This document shows positions 53,404-62,199 of a stretch of 64,000 bases of DNA, in pieces. The position numbers were made by a program, and so were the translations under genes. The notes beneath the pieces are model-generated. The model was not told the origin of the DNA. It saw only the letters and a program-made list of their open reading frames with translations, and made no database searches. Source of the DNA: an uncultured Latescibacterota bacterium (GTDB taxonomy: Bacteria; Latescibacterota; UBA2968); assembly GCA_951812755.1 (NCBI GenBank), contig OX638329.1:1411339-1475338 (forward strand), in the 5' to 3' direction. Within the stretch, counting starts at the first letter, position 1. Each line of letters opens with the position of its first letter.

Positions 53404-53462
53404 TTGACATATACCCAACATTTGTTTTGTTTGTTGGGCGAATGTTTTATTAGTAAAACATT
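53404..53462 (+). promoter_or_regulatory. Promoter/operator-like inverted repeats upstream of the iron-locus porin
   Basis: In the 356-base gap 53266-53621: TTGACA at 53404-53409, then CCCAACA/TGTTGGG (53414-53420 and 53432-53438) and a perfect 9-base inverted repeat AATGTTTTA-ttag-TAAAACATT (53441-53462). The second palindrome is operator-like, but does not resemble a classical Fur box. The rest of the gap has only a GGTGAT/ATCACC pair and no gene. Confidence 0.45.
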
Positions 53463-53621
53463 TTCATATACCGCCAAACAAAAAAGGGTGATCGGTTCTG
53501 ACTTGCCCGGCCATCACCGAATCACCCGCACGCACGCGCCAGAGAGATCAAACCCTCTGCGCTTGCAGGATACAATATAACAGCACGCCTTTTCAGCGTC
53601 AATACTCATACAGGGAGATTT

Positions 53622-54863
53622 ATGAACCGACTTCTTTTGCGTAGTATCTGTCTAACGGTCGTGCTGCCCATAAGCATCATGGCAGAAGACCACAAGTCAG
53701 CACCCAAAATTAAAATCACGGGATACGGTGAACTCATCTACTCCCACTTCGATTACGGTCCCGACCAGAAGAGCGGCCCAGCGGGTTCGCCGCCAGATAG
53801 CCGCGCTACCATAGACATTGCGCGTTTGGCACTCGAAATGGAAATCCGCCTGCTGCGCGGTGTCGAACTGGAAACCGAAGTGGAAATCGAACACGGTGGT
53901 ACGGGCGGCGCCCTCGAAATCGAATACGAGGAATTTGGCGAATACGAAACCGAAGTGGAAAAAGGCGGGGAAGTCATCCTCGAAGAACTCTACATCAAAC
54001 GCGAATTTAGCGACGCCTTCAACATCCGCCTGGGCCACTTCTACGTCGCGGTGGGCCTCACCACAGAGCAATACCACCCCACGGACTTTTTCGGCACCCG
54101 CCGCCCCGAATCGGAAACCGCGATTATACCGGCAATATGGCACGAGACAGGTATCGAAATCAGTGGTCATACCAATCGCCTGACCTATCAACTCCAACTC
54201 GTCAACGGCTTAGACGCCACGGGCTTCAATTCGCAAAACTGGATTGTGGGTGGGCATCAAACGCGCTTTGAAGAAGTTCGCGCATCCAACATGGCCCTTG
54301 TGGGCCGGTTGGACTACCGCCTCATTGATGGTCTCACCCTGGGCGTATCGGGCTATCGCGGCAACAGCGCCGACAACCGCCCCAAACCCGACATGAAAGA
54401 TACGGACGCCTACGTATCCATTTTTGACGTCCACACTGTGCTGCGATACAATCGCTTCCGCGCACAGGGCATGTACCTCTACGGAAACCTGCAAAATGCG
54501 GACATTGTCAGCGAGCGCAACCGCACATTGTCCAACAACCTCGACGTCTTGAGAACACCCGTTGCCAGTGCAGCGTACGCATTTTACGCCGAAGCCGGTT
54601 ACGACATCATGCCCTTTTTCACTTCGCGCAAGGAGGATCAATGCCATTTGTTCTTTCGATTTGACAGCTACGATACAATGGCCAAAATGCCACAGAACTT
54701 TTTTGACAACCCACGCTTCCAACGCCGCGTTTACACACTTGGTCTCAACTACACCATGGGCAATGCCGTCGTCCTGAAAGGCGACTATGCCATGCGACGC
54801 CTGGGTGCGGAGAACTTCAACGGCGAAAACACCGCCAGTTTTGCACTCGGTTTTCAATTCTAA
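53622..54863 (+). CDS. Porin-like outer-membrane beta-barrel
   Basis: A 413-residue exported protein: signal peptide cleaved near SIMA-EDH (about 21), then ITGYGELIYSHFDY, RLALEMEIRLLRGVELETEVEIEHGG, LGHFYVAVGLTTEQYHPTDFF and a closing TASFALGFQF with terminal Phe, all porin-like. It resembles phosphate-selective-porin-type barrels. GGGAGA precedes the ATG. It lies 18 bases before the imelysin gene, so it may form the outer-membrane entry of an iron/haem-related system. Confidence 0.75.
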   Translation: MNRLLLRSICLTVVLPISIMAEDHKSAPKIKITGYGELIYSHFDYGPDQKSGPAGSPPDSRATIDIARLALEMEIRLLRGVELETEVEIEHGGTGGALEIEYEEFGEYETEVEKGGEVILEELYIKREFSDAFNIRLGHFYVAVGLTTEQYHPTDFFGTRRPESETAIIPAIWHETGIEISGHTNRLTYQLQLVNGLDATGFNSQNWIVGGHQTRFEEVRASNMALVGRLDYRLIDGLTLGVSGYRGNSADNRPKPDMKDTDAYVSIFDVHTVLRYNRFRAQGMYLYGNLQNADIVSERNRTLSNNLDVLRTPVASAAYAFYAEAGYDIMPFFTSRKEDQCHLFFRFDSYDTMAKMPQNFFDNPRFQRRVYTLGLNYTMGNAVVLKGDYAMRRLGAENFNGENTASFALGFQF

Positions 54864-54881
54864 TTTTTACGGAGAATCACC

Positions 54882-55943
54882 ATGAAACACATTACCCTCG
54901 GTATCATCCTCGCCTTTTCCCTCGCGGCCTGCAGCAGCGACGACAACCCCGTCGCACCAGAACCCGAACCCGGATATGATTTTTCACCCATCTTGACCGA
55001 CTTTTCCGACAAAACAGTTATCCCGACCTACAAAGACCTCGCCAACGTCGCCACAGAACTCCTCACCGCGGTGCAAAATCTCAAGAACAATCCCTCGACC
55101 GCTACGCTGGCAACAGCCCGTGCAAAATGGGTAGCCTCGCGTACTCCCTGGGAAAAAAGCGAGGGTTTTTTGTTCGGTCCCGTCGATTTTAGCGGCTTTG
55201 ACCCCGCGCTGGATTCCTGGCCAGTCAACCGCACGGATCTCGAAGGCGTTCTGGGCAGCAGCGATCCCCTGACCAAAACATCCGTAAACAACCTCGCCAA
55301 CGAACTCAAGGGATTTCACACCATTGAATTTTTGCTCTTTGACGAAGGCGGCAGCAAAACCATCGAAGACTTCACCCCGCGCCAATACGATTATTTGATC
55401 GCAGCAACAGAATTGCTCAAAGATGCGGCTGTATCTCTGCACACCAGTTGGATTGCCTCCGGCGAAAACTTCCGCGCACAGGTGGTCAATGCCGGCGCAG
55501 GGAGCAGTACTTACACCACGCAAAAAGCCGCTGTCCAGGAAATGGTCAACGGCATGATTGGCATTGCCGACGAAGTCGGAAACGGCAAAATTGCCGATCC
55601 CTTTACCGAGAAAGACACGCGCCTGGTGGAATCGCAATTCAGTTTTAACTCCCTCCTCGACTTTCAAGACAACATGCGCAGCATTCAAAATGTTTACCTG
55701 GGTGGGTACAATGTTGAAGCAGTGGGCCTCGATGAATTTATCAAAAGCAAAGACTCCGCCCTCGACCAGCGTTTCCAGGCTGAAATTCAGGCGGCCATCA
55801 CAGAAATTGGCAAAATATCCTTCCCATTCCGCGACGCCCTCACCACCGATGCAGCGCAAATAACAGCAGCGCAACAGGCCATTGCAACCGTGCAACAAAC
55901 ACTTGAGGGAAATATTATGCCTCTGGTATTAGCAGAACAATAA
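54882..55943 (+). CDS. Imelysin-family lipoprotein (M75-like)
   Basis: A 353-residue lipoprotein with lipobox LAAC (Cys17). The imelysin signature GxHxxE is present as GFHTIE (Gly144, His146, Glu149), with WEKSEGFLFGPVDFSGFDPALDSWP before it. Imelysin/EfeO-like proteins bind iron in the periplasm and are linked to iron uptake; the old peptidase label is doubtful. Between a porin and a di-haem protein on the same strand, an arrangement known from other imelysin loci. Confidence 0.88.
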   Translation: MKHITLGIILAFSLAACSSDDNPVAPEPEPGYDFSPILTDFSDKTVIPTYKDLANVATELLTAVQNLKNNPSTATLATARAKWVASRTPWEKSEGFLFGPVDFSGFDPALDSWPVNRTDLEGVLGSSDPLTKTSVNNLANELKGFHTIEFLLFDEGGSKTIEDFTPRQYDYLIAATELLKDAAVSLHTSWIASGENFRAQVVNAGAGSSTYTTQKAAVQEMVNGMIGIADEVGNGKIADPFTEKDTRLVESQFSFNSLLDFQDNMRSIQNVYLGGYNVEAVGLDEFIKSKDSALDQRFQAEIQAAITEIGKISFPFRDALTTDAAQITAAQQAIATVQQTLEGNIMPLVLAEQ

Positions 55944-56006
55944 TCTGGGGACTGGGGATTAGAGGCTGGGGGCTCGCCTCTTGCATCTCGCCTTTCTTGG
56001 TGTCGT

Positions 56007-56042
56007 GAACTGGCCTGAGAGACGGCCAGTTGTACCCCGTTC
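56007..56042 (+). repeat. GAACTG palindrome copy between imelysin and di-haem genes
   Basis: GAACTGGCC, loop TGAGAGAC, GGCCAGTTGTACC, then CCGTTC, nearly identical to 47332. It is followed by TGTCCTTCGTGGAT (56043-56056), the same short string that flanks the GxxExxY gene. Confidence 0.85.
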
Positions 56043-56066
56043 AGTGTCCTTCGTGGATCACCAAAG

Positions 56067-57443
56067 ATGAAAATACATATTTTATACACCATTGCTACAA
56101 TGCTGTTCTTCTTTGCGTGTAGCAGCAAAAATCCCGTTGCACCCACTCCCTCGGAGGACAGCGCTTTATCTGGCGGGCAGGCAACCGTCTTTGACGCATC
56201 CAGCCAGGCTTTTGAAATGCCCATACCAACACTCTCGCCCGACGAACTCGACAAATTTTTTGCGGGTGACACTGCCTTTGAACAAGTCTTTGTCACAGCC
56301 CCTGCAGAACTCAACCCCGGTCTGGGTCCCGTATTTAGCCACACCTCATGCGTGGGATGTCATCTGCGCGACGGGCGAGGGCGCGGTGCATTCGGCTCTG
56401 AACCGCCCTTTGTCGGCTCCATGCTCATGCGCGTCAGCCTGCCAGGATTCACCTCGCACGGCGGCCCCGTACCCGTTCCCGGCTTTGGCGTCCAACTCGG
56501 TGACCGCGCAAATTTTGGTGTCGCACTCGAAGCGCGTGTTCAAGTCAGCTTTTATGAAACAACGGAAACCCTATCCGATGGCGAAGAAGTTTACTTAAAA
56601 CACCCCATCTACACCATTGTTGACGCATATCAGCCACTGCCCGCGGGCGTACTCCTGTCCGCGCGCATGGCCCCGCCCGTATTTGGACGCGGCCTCCTGG
56701 AAGCCATCCCCGAGTCCGATATTCTCGCCCTATCAGATCCCGGAGATGCCAACGGAGACGGCATATCGGGCCGCCCCAATTATGTGTATAATTTCCGAAC
56801 GGGCCAAAGAGAACTGGGGCGCTTTGGACTGAAAGCCAACAACCCCGATCTTTTGCAGCAGACCGCTGGCGCATACAACGAAGACATGGGCGTTACCAAC
56901 CCCTATTTCCCTCAGGAATCCGTCCTGGGACAACCCCAGCACGACGGCCGCAACGACGATCCAGAAATCCTACAGGAAACACTGGACATCACCACATTTT
57001 ACTTACAAACCCTCGCCGTACCCGCTCGGCGTCTGTGGGACGACCCACAGGCATTGCAAGGCGAAGCACTCTTTGAATCAACTGGTTGTGCAAATTGTCA
57101 TACCACCACATTTAAAACGGGCAACCACAGCATCTCATCACTATCGGATCAAATCATTCATCCCTACACCGATTTGTTGCTCCACGACATGGGCGAAGCC
57201 CTCGCCGATAATCGCCCGGACTTTGAAGCCGATGGCCGCGAGTGGAAAACGACCCCACTGTGGGGCATTGGACTCACGGAAACCGTCAGCGGCGTTCCGG
57301 CTTACTTACACGATGGCAGAGCCAGAACCTTGCTCGAAGCCATTATGTTCCACGGCGGCGAAGCCGAACAATCGCGCGAAGCCGTGCGCAACTTATCCAA
57401 AACAGACCGCGACGCATTGCTCGCCTTTTTGCAATCCTTGTAG
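56067..57443 (+). CDS. Di-haem cytochrome c-type lipoprotein (DHOR/thiol oxidoreductase-like)
   Basis: A 458-residue exported lipoprotein (FFFACSS, Cys18) with two haem c motifs: CVGCH (95-99) and CANCH (341-345). Family landmarks include RDGRGRGAF, RMAPPVFGRGLLEAIP, GDANGDGISGRPNY, GRFGLKA and YLHDGRARTLLEAIMFHGGEA. It matches the di-haem oxidoreductases (DHOR) found with imelysins, which may oxidise or reduce iron during uptake; the peroxidase or thiol role is unproven. Strong terminator after the stop. Confidence 0.87.
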   Translation: MKIHILYTIATMLFFFACSSKNPVAPTPSEDSALSGGQATVFDASSQAFEMPIPTLSPDELDKFFAGDTAFEQVFVTAPAELNPGLGPVFSHTSCVGCHLRDGRGRGAFGSEPPFVGSMLMRVSLPGFTSHGGPVPVPGFGVQLGDRANFGVALEARVQVSFYETTETLSDGEEVYLKHPIYTIVDAYQPLPAGVLLSARMAPPVFGRGLLEAIPESDILALSDPGDANGDGISGRPNYVYNFRTGQRELGRFGLKANNPDLLQQTAGAYNEDMGVTNPYFPQESVLGQPQHDGRNDDPEILQETLDITTFYLQTLAVPARRLWDDPQALQGEALFESTGCANCHTTTFKTGNHSISSLSDQIIHPYTDLLLHDMGEALADNRPDFEADGREWKTTPLWGIGLTETVSGVPAYLHDGRARTLLEAIMFHGGEAEQSREAVRNLSKTDRDALLAFLQSL

Positions 57444-57458
57444 CGTCCTGCACAAAAA

Positions 57459-57490
57459 AAAGTGCCCTCAACATCTGAGGGCACTTTCTA
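57459..57490. terminator. Terminator between the di-haem gene and ferritin
   Basis: A 12-base stem AAAGTGCCCTCA / TGAGGGCACTTT with a five-base loop and A/T-rich flanks on both sides, serving two convergent genes. Confidence 0.88.
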
Positions 57491-57508
57491 TGCACATCGC
57501 TTTATCTT

Positions 57509-57988
57509 TCATCCCATATCTCGATCCAACAAAAACAATCCATAAGCATCATCGCCCACCAGCTTCAACTTTTGCACCATACTGCTGATTTGGGCCTCCT
57601 CTTCTACCTGTTTCTCGATAAACCACTTCAAGAAAATCTCCGTTGCATGGTCGCGCTCATCCAGCGCGAGATCAACCAGATCATTAATCATCCCACTGGA
57701 TTTCTGCTCTTGCCGATGAGCGTCTTCAAAAACCTCCAGAGGTGATGCCCACTCAGAAGGTGGTTCGGCGATCTGCTTGAGCAGGACCCGACAGTTTCGC
57801 GCATTGATATAATCCACGATCTTGAGCGCGTGCTGCCGTTCTTCCTTGTATTGCTCGCGCATATAATGGGCAAACCCGTGCAGATTTACCCCGTGAAAAT
57901 ATGTCTCCATGGCGAGATAGTGAAATGCCGAATGGAACTCAAAATTGAGTTGCTCGTTTAAGGCCATGAGGACCTTTTCGGGAATCAT
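57509..57988 (-). CDS. Ferritin (first of a divergent pair)
   Basis: A 159-residue non-haem ferritin. From MIPEKVLMALNEQLN: ferroxidase ligands in FEFHSAFHYLAMETYF, EERQHALKIVDYIN and the later EKQVEEEAQ. Related to bacterial FtnA. It stores iron as ferric mineral in a 24-mer. The ATG at 57988 matches family starts although its Shine-Dalgarno (GGAGG) is 13 bases away; a second start seven codons in is possible. About half of its residues match the divergent neighbour at 58249. Confidence 0.92.
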   Translation of the reverse strand: MIPEKVLMALNEQLNFEFHSAFHYLAMETYFHGVNLHGFAHYMREQYKEERQHALKIVDYINARNCRVLLKQIAEPPSEWASPLEVFEDAHRQEQKSSGMINDLVDLALDERDHATEIFLKWFIEKQVEEEAQISSMVQKLKLVGDDAYGLFLLDRDMG

Positions 57989-58169
57989 AATAAAAAACAA
58001 ACCTCCTGTCGGGTGGCTTATGGGCCACACTGGGGTAGTCAAATACTCCGCGTTTAGAAGTTGCTAAAGTTTTACGCAATTTCGCAAAAAGAATCAATAG
58101 AAAAATTCGCTACTCCATTGGGGATTTATTGCTCTAACCAAAGTATAATCAACCAATTATTTTAATAGG

Positions 58170-58197
58170 TTGACAAAACCCATATTTTTCTTATACT
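58170..58197 (+). promoter_or_regulatory. Sigma70-type promoter of the second ferritin gene
   Basis: TTGACA (58170-58175), 16 bases, TATACT (58192-58197), 51 bases before the ATG at 58249. No obvious Fur box, so iron control is not visible in the sequence. Confidence 0.65.
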
Positions 58198-58248
58198 TAT
58201 CCCCCCCTTGGTACAGCTTTTTTCTCCCCGTCGCAACAGGAGGACATC

Positions 58249-58779
58249 ATGATCAACACAAACATAACTGCTGCGCTCAACGAGCAACTCAATATGGAAT
58301 ATTACTCGGCGTATAGTTATCTGGCAATGTCCGCGTATTTTCTCACGCAAAATCTCAATGGCTTTGCCCATTGGATGCGCGTTCAAGCCCGGGAAGAACT
58401 CACCCATGGCATGAAGATATACGATTTTCTCGACGACCGCGAGGCCGATATACGCTTTGGCGCCATTGAAACCCCCAAACAATGTTGGGACAGCCCTCTG
58501 GAAGTATTTGAAGATTCCCTTGCCCAAGAGCAAAAAGTTTCTCAAAGCATCTACAACATCGCCGATCTCGCCCTGTCCGAACGCGATCACGCCACCCATA
58601 CCTTTCTCCAGTGGTTTATCACCGAACAAGTCGAAGAAGAAGCCATTGTCAGGGAATTGATCGATACGCTCAAACTGGTCGGCATAGAGGGCAACGGCTT
58701 GTTTTTGCTCGACCGCGACCTCGCCCAGCGAGGACTCAACGGCACGGATACTACCGAGGGGCCAGTAGCAACTCTGTAA
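58249..58779 (+). CDS. Ferritin (second of a divergent pair)
   Basis: A 176-residue ferritin with MEYYSAYSYLAMSAYF, EELTHGMKIYDFLDDR and TEQVEEEAIVREL, which carry the ferroxidase-centre ligands, and the LFLLDRDLAQR end. GGAGG lies six bases before the ATG. The C-terminal tail is 15 residues longer than in the first ferritin. Two ferritins plus imelysin and a di-haem protein point to dedicated iron handling. Confidence 0.93.
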   Translation: MINTNITAALNEQLNMEYYSAYSYLAMSAYFLTQNLNGFAHWMRVQAREELTHGMKIYDFLDDREADIRFGAIETPKQCWDSPLEVFEDSLAQEQKVSQSIYNIADLALSERDHATHTFLQWFITEQVEEEAIVRELIDTLKLVGIEGNGLFLLDRDLAQRGLNGTDTTEGPVATL

Positions 58780-59266
58780 CTTGTTAAACAAGAGTTATTT
58801 ATTGACAAATAAAAATCTATTTATTATTTTCTCTCAACATGCCAATAAGTATTTCATTAAAAAAACTTAAAAATACGGCCTTGAGTTTCAAAATATCAGG
58901 AGAATAGCATAGAAAAAGGGTTGCATTCTAAAATTGAATCCGCTATCTTGTCTGCCCAAGTATTATTTTTCCCCTCAATACTTGCCACACACACGATGAT
59001 TTGGTCGAACACACCGCTCCCCTGCGGCTCGTGATCATTCCCCATCCAGATCAACTCCCCAAAGTAACACTCCCCTAAACCAGGTTGTCACATAATCAGG
59101 CCATTGGTCTCCCCATGATCGATGTGCCATATATTCTGGCAACAACCGATTCTCTCCCATACAGGAGTCGGAAGGTGTCACAGCGTATGTTATTGTACAC
59201 CTTTGACGAGTTGACACACAAGACACTCGATCAAGAGAGTCGATTTCTCAGTCACGGGGGAAATAC
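58780..59266 (+). other. Intergenic region before the sigma factor gene
   Basis: 487 bases without a convincing gene. The left part (58795-58890) is AT-rich with a TTGACA at 58802-58807. Near the right end a TTGACA at about 59210 lies some 50 bases before the sigma-gene start and may be its promoter. A 66-codon frame (59085-59285) has no family features and overlaps the sigma-gene start. Confidence 0.4.
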
Positions 59267-60148
59267 ATGTCTGCCGCACTCATGAGTTCCAGCACCTCAA
59301 CCAGAACAAATGGAGGCAGTAGCTCCGCACTGGAACTCTATTTCAAAGACATTGCCTACGGCGAATTGCTCACGCCACAAGAAGAAATTGATCTGGCCAA
59401 GCGCATTCGTGCAGGAGATCGCAAAAGCCTCAATAAAATGATCGAATCCAATTTGCGATTTGTCATTACCATAGCGAAAGAATATCAGGGACGCGGCTTG
59501 CTCCTTGAAGACCTCATTGCCGAAGGCAACATGGGGCTTGTTCGCGCGGCCACCCGCTATGACGAAACCGTTGGTGTCAAATTCACCACGTATGCAGTCT
59601 GGTGGATTCGGCAGGGCATCTTATCGGCATTGGCAGAAAAAGCCCGCATGGTGCGACTGCCCGTCAACAAAATCAAACACCTGAGCAAATTGGAACGCAT
59701 ATCTGCAGAACTCAAACAATCGCTGGGGCGCGAACCGCGCATCGAAGAAATCGCTGCACAGGCCGAATTGCACCCCAAACAAGTGCAAGACCTCCTCAGC
59801 GCTTCGCGATGGCATGTTTCATACGACATGCCCCTTGAAGACGGCCCTGACACCAGCTTGCTGGAAATGTTGTCAGACAAAGACCAAGAAAGCCCCGAAG
59901 AGGCCATGCTCGAAAGATCTATGGCAGAGGAAATACGCACTGCGCTCAACACACTGGCCCCGCGCGATGCCCGCGTGTTGCGTCTCTATTTTGGCATTAA
60001 CAGCGGTGAAACAATGACGCTGGAGCAAATTGGCAATATCCTCAACTTGACCAAAGAGCGCGTGCGCCAAATACGCGACAAAGCTCTGGCGGCACTCAAA
60101 CATCCCTCGCGCATGCGAAAAATGAGAACCTTACTGATGGAGAATTGA
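59267..60148 (+). CDS. RpoD-type sigma factor (short, group 1/2)
   Basis: A 293-residue sigma70. Region 1.2 LELYFKDIAYGELLTPQEEIDLAKRI, region 2 NLRFVITIAKEYQGRGLLLEDLIAEGNMGLVRAATRYD with FTTYAVWWIRQGI, region 3 and region 4 TLEQIGNILNLTKERVRQIRDKAL are intact. It lacks the long N-terminal 1.1 domain, as in the primary sigma of Bacteroidota, so it may be the housekeeping sigma or a close paralogue. GGGGG six bases before the ATG. Confidence 0.9.
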   Translation: MSAALMSSSTSTRTNGGSSSALELYFKDIAYGELLTPQEEIDLAKRIRAGDRKSLNKMIESNLRFVITIAKEYQGRGLLLEDLIAEGNMGLVRAATRYDETVGVKFTTYAVWWIRQGILSALAEKARMVRLPVNKIKHLSKLERISAELKQSLGREPRIEEIAAQAELHPKQVQDLLSASRWHVSYDMPLEDGPDTSLLEMLSDKDQESPEEAMLERSMAEEIRTALNTLAPRDARVLRLYFGINSGETMTLEQIGNILNLTKERVRQIRDKALAALKHPSRMRKMRTLLMEN

Positions 60149-60152
60149 TCCG

Positions 60153-60545
60153 GTGGCCAATCGCATGGAATCGGCTGGCATGGGCATCACGCGCGTCAGC
60201 CATATCACATTGGTTACAGGGAACCTCGAGCGCGCATCGGCATTTTACGAAAAGCTTTTGGGGTTGCAGCCCATTCCTCGGCCAGATTACGATTTTGCAG
60301 GTGCCTGGTATCGCTGTGGCGACCTCGAAATCCACCTGATCCTCGCCGAAGAATACCCCCGTCCCTCGCGCCGCCACATCGCCTTTGAAGTCGCCGACTT
60401 CGATCGCGTTATCACCTCGCTCGACCGCGAACGCGTGCGCGTGGCATCTGGTCCCGGCGTGCGTCCACACGACGGCACGCGCTATGTTTTCGTACACGAC
60501 CCGGATGGCAACCTCATCGAAATCGGTCGTCCGGGAAAGACGTGA
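60153..60545 (+). CDS. VOC/glyoxalase-family protein
   Basis: A 130-residue vicinal-oxygen-chelate domain: GITRVSHITLVTGNLERASAFYEKLLGL, then HIAFEVADFDRV and FVHDPDGNLIEIGRPG. His17, His75-region and Glu123-region residues are the usual metal ligands. Metal-dependent lyase, dioxygenase or resistance roles are all known in the family. The GTG at 60153 follows the sigma-gene stop by four bases; an ATG at 60165 is an alternative. Confidence 0.82.
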   Translation: MANRMESAGMGITRVSHITLVTGNLERASAFYEKLLGLQPIPRPDYDFAGAWYRCGDLEIHLILAEEYPRPSRRHIAFEVADFDRVITSLDRERVRVASGPGVRPHDGTRYVFVHDPDGNLIEIGRPGKT

Positions 60546-60639
60546 AAAGCAACCACCGATAAACACAGATAAACACAGATGAAAGGCAACAGACCTGAGT
60601 TAGCGTTGAGTGGTACAGCTAAATGAGAGGAAACAAAAC

Positions 60640-60667
60640 AGGCCGCGATCTCAAGGGATCGCGGCCT
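60640..60667. terminator. Hairpin terminator between the VOC gene and the LRR gene
   Basis: AGGCCGCGATC / GATCGCGGCCT, an 11-base perfect stem with a six-base loop. On the minus strand it is followed by GTTTTGTTT, on the plus strand by AATTTCTT. Confidence 0.75.
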
Positions 60668-60672
60668 AATTT

Positions 60673-60864
60673 CTTAGAAGCTGTTTTAAAATTAATACCT
60701 GATGTTACGCATGTCAGGCGTTTTGTCATGCTGAGCGTAGCCGAAGCATCTTTTCCACCTGAGTTGGTAAGAGATTCTTCGACTCCGCTGCGCTCCGCTC
60801 AGAATGACAGAGCAATAGCGCATAGCTGAGAAGGGGCAAAATGAGTTTTAAAACAGTCTCTTAG
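60673..60864. mobile_element. MITE-like 192-bp element
   Basis: Terminal inverted repeats 60673-60691 and 60846-60864 match at 16 of 19 positions (core CTGTTTTAAAA). Inside, 60724-60809 is itself an imperfect palindrome from TGTCATGCTGAGCG to CGCTCAGAATGACA, a sequence type I recall as widespread in environmental bacterial genomes. No ORF. It accounts for most of the 60546-60919 gap; the left part also has a short ATAAACACAG duplication at 60560. Confidence 0.65.
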
Positions 60865-60919
60865 CAGTCAGGTATCGGAAAATGCTGATTTTTTTAAGGA
60901 GCATCGGCATTCAAGTCAA

Positions 60920-62170
60920 TTAGAAATTCACCGAAACCCCTCTCGCTTGAAGTGCTGGAATATGTGTGTTGATAGATGTAGAATTCAAGGGATTGTTCCA
61001 GACATTAACCCGATCCCTGCCATTTAATCCCGTGTTGGCCACCAGCGGTGCGAGATCCGAGATACTGTTGTCGGGAATATTCAGCCCTCTCAAGCGGAGT
61101 AAGTTGGTCAATGGTGCGATATCTGAGATGTTGTTATTGTCAAGATGCAGCCATATTAGGCGAGTCAAGTTGGCAAGCGGTGTGATATCCGAGATGCTGT
61201 TATTGTCAAGATACAGCCAGTTCAGGCGAGTCAAGTTGGCAAGCGGTGTGATATCCGAGATGCTGTTGTCACTAAGATACAACTCGTACAAGGTGTTTAA
61301 GTTGGTTAATGGTGCGATGTCTGAAATGCTATTCTTGCTAAGAGTCAACCATTCTACATTGGGCAAGTCGGCAAGTGGTGCAAGATCCGAGATGCTGTTA
61401 TTGGAAAGGATCAGCCATTTCAGACGAGTCAAGTTGGCAAGTGGTGTGATGTCTGAAACACTGTTGTCGTAAAGAAACAACTCCGTCAAGTGCGCTAAGT
61501 TAGTTAGTGGCGTGATATCAGATATCCCGTTGTTCCAAATATTCAAATCTGTCAGATTGATTAAGTTAGCAAGCGGTGCAAGATCCGAGATGCTGTTGTC
61601 GTTAAGTGCCAGCTTCGTCAAGCGGATTAAGTTCTTCAGTGGTGTTATGTCCGATATTCTGTTTCTTTCAAGACCCAAATCTGTCAAGTTGATTAAGTTA
61701 GCAAGCGGTGCAAGATCCGAGATGCTGTTGTTTCCAAGATACAACTCATTCAGACCGTTTAAATTGGCAAGTAAGGTAATATCCGATATGCTATTAAAAT
61801 AAAGATCCAGCACTGTCAGGTTGCTTAAGTTGGTCAGCGGTGTAAGATCCGAGATGCTGTTGTCCCTGAGATTCAGCCTTGTCAGGCCGGTTGCAAACTC
61901 AATCCCTTTCAAATCGCGAATATTCATACCCGCCGCCTCAAGACGAGACAATGTCTCCATCTCAGCGGCAGTGATTGAGGCACCGGGCACTTTGCCAAGA
62001 GCGAATTCGATAGCCGCACGCAAATTGGCGTCCGGGATGTCCCCACCTTCACCAGATGACAGAGATTTTGAACAACCGTAACTAAAAAACACAAATGCCA
62101 AGCCTAAAAAATAAATATTCCAGGCTATGATACGGTCTCCTTTTAAATAATTTTGGGACAACTCTTTCAC
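60920..62170 (-). CDS. Leucine-rich-repeat lipoprotein
   Basis: A 416-residue exported lipoprotein (FFSYGCSKS, Cys33). After a helical cap (IPDANLRAAIEFALGK) come about 13 repeats of 22 residues of the SDS22/internalin type, each centred on NSISDLAPLxNLxxL. Such surfaces bind proteins or glycans outside the cell. The repeats are very alike at DNA level, indicating recent duplication. A GTG at 62170 opens the frame; a TTG at 62158 has a better-placed GGAGGT. Confidence 0.82.
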   Translation of the reverse strand: MKELSQNYLKGDRIIAWNIYFLGLAFVFFSYGCSKSLSSGEGGDIPDANLRAAIEFALGKVPGASITAAEMETLSRLEAAGMNIRDLKGIEFATGLTRLNLRDNSISDLTPLTNLSNLTVLDLYFNSISDITLLANLNGLNELYLGNNSISDLAPLANLINLTDLGLERNRISDITPLKNLIRLTKLALNDNSISDLAPLANLINLTDLNIWNNGISDITPLTNLAHLTELFLYDNSVSDITPLANLTRLKWLILSNNSISDLAPLADLPNVEWLTLSKNSISDIAPLTNLNTLYELYLSDNSISDITPLANLTRLNWLYLDNNSISDITPLANLTRLIWLHLDNNNISDIAPLTNLLRLRGLNIPDNSISDLAPLVANTGLNGRDRVNVWNNPLNSTSINTHIPALQARGVSVNF

Positions 62171-62199
62171 CTCCCTTCATCTGTAGTTGCGTTTGTCCC

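Noticed and set aside
54984-55898. A 304-codon open frame antisense to the imelysin gene
   Set aside because: Same pattern of shadow frame in GC-biased DNA; imelysin motifs on the other strand are decisive.
59085-59285. A 66-codon frame upstream of the sigma factor
   Set aside because: It overlaps the sigma-gene start, has no ribosome site and no recognisable motif.
60724-60809. A structured small RNA gene
   Set aside because: The palindrome matches a known kind of dispersed repeat, has no promoter visible and sits inside terminal inverted repeats.
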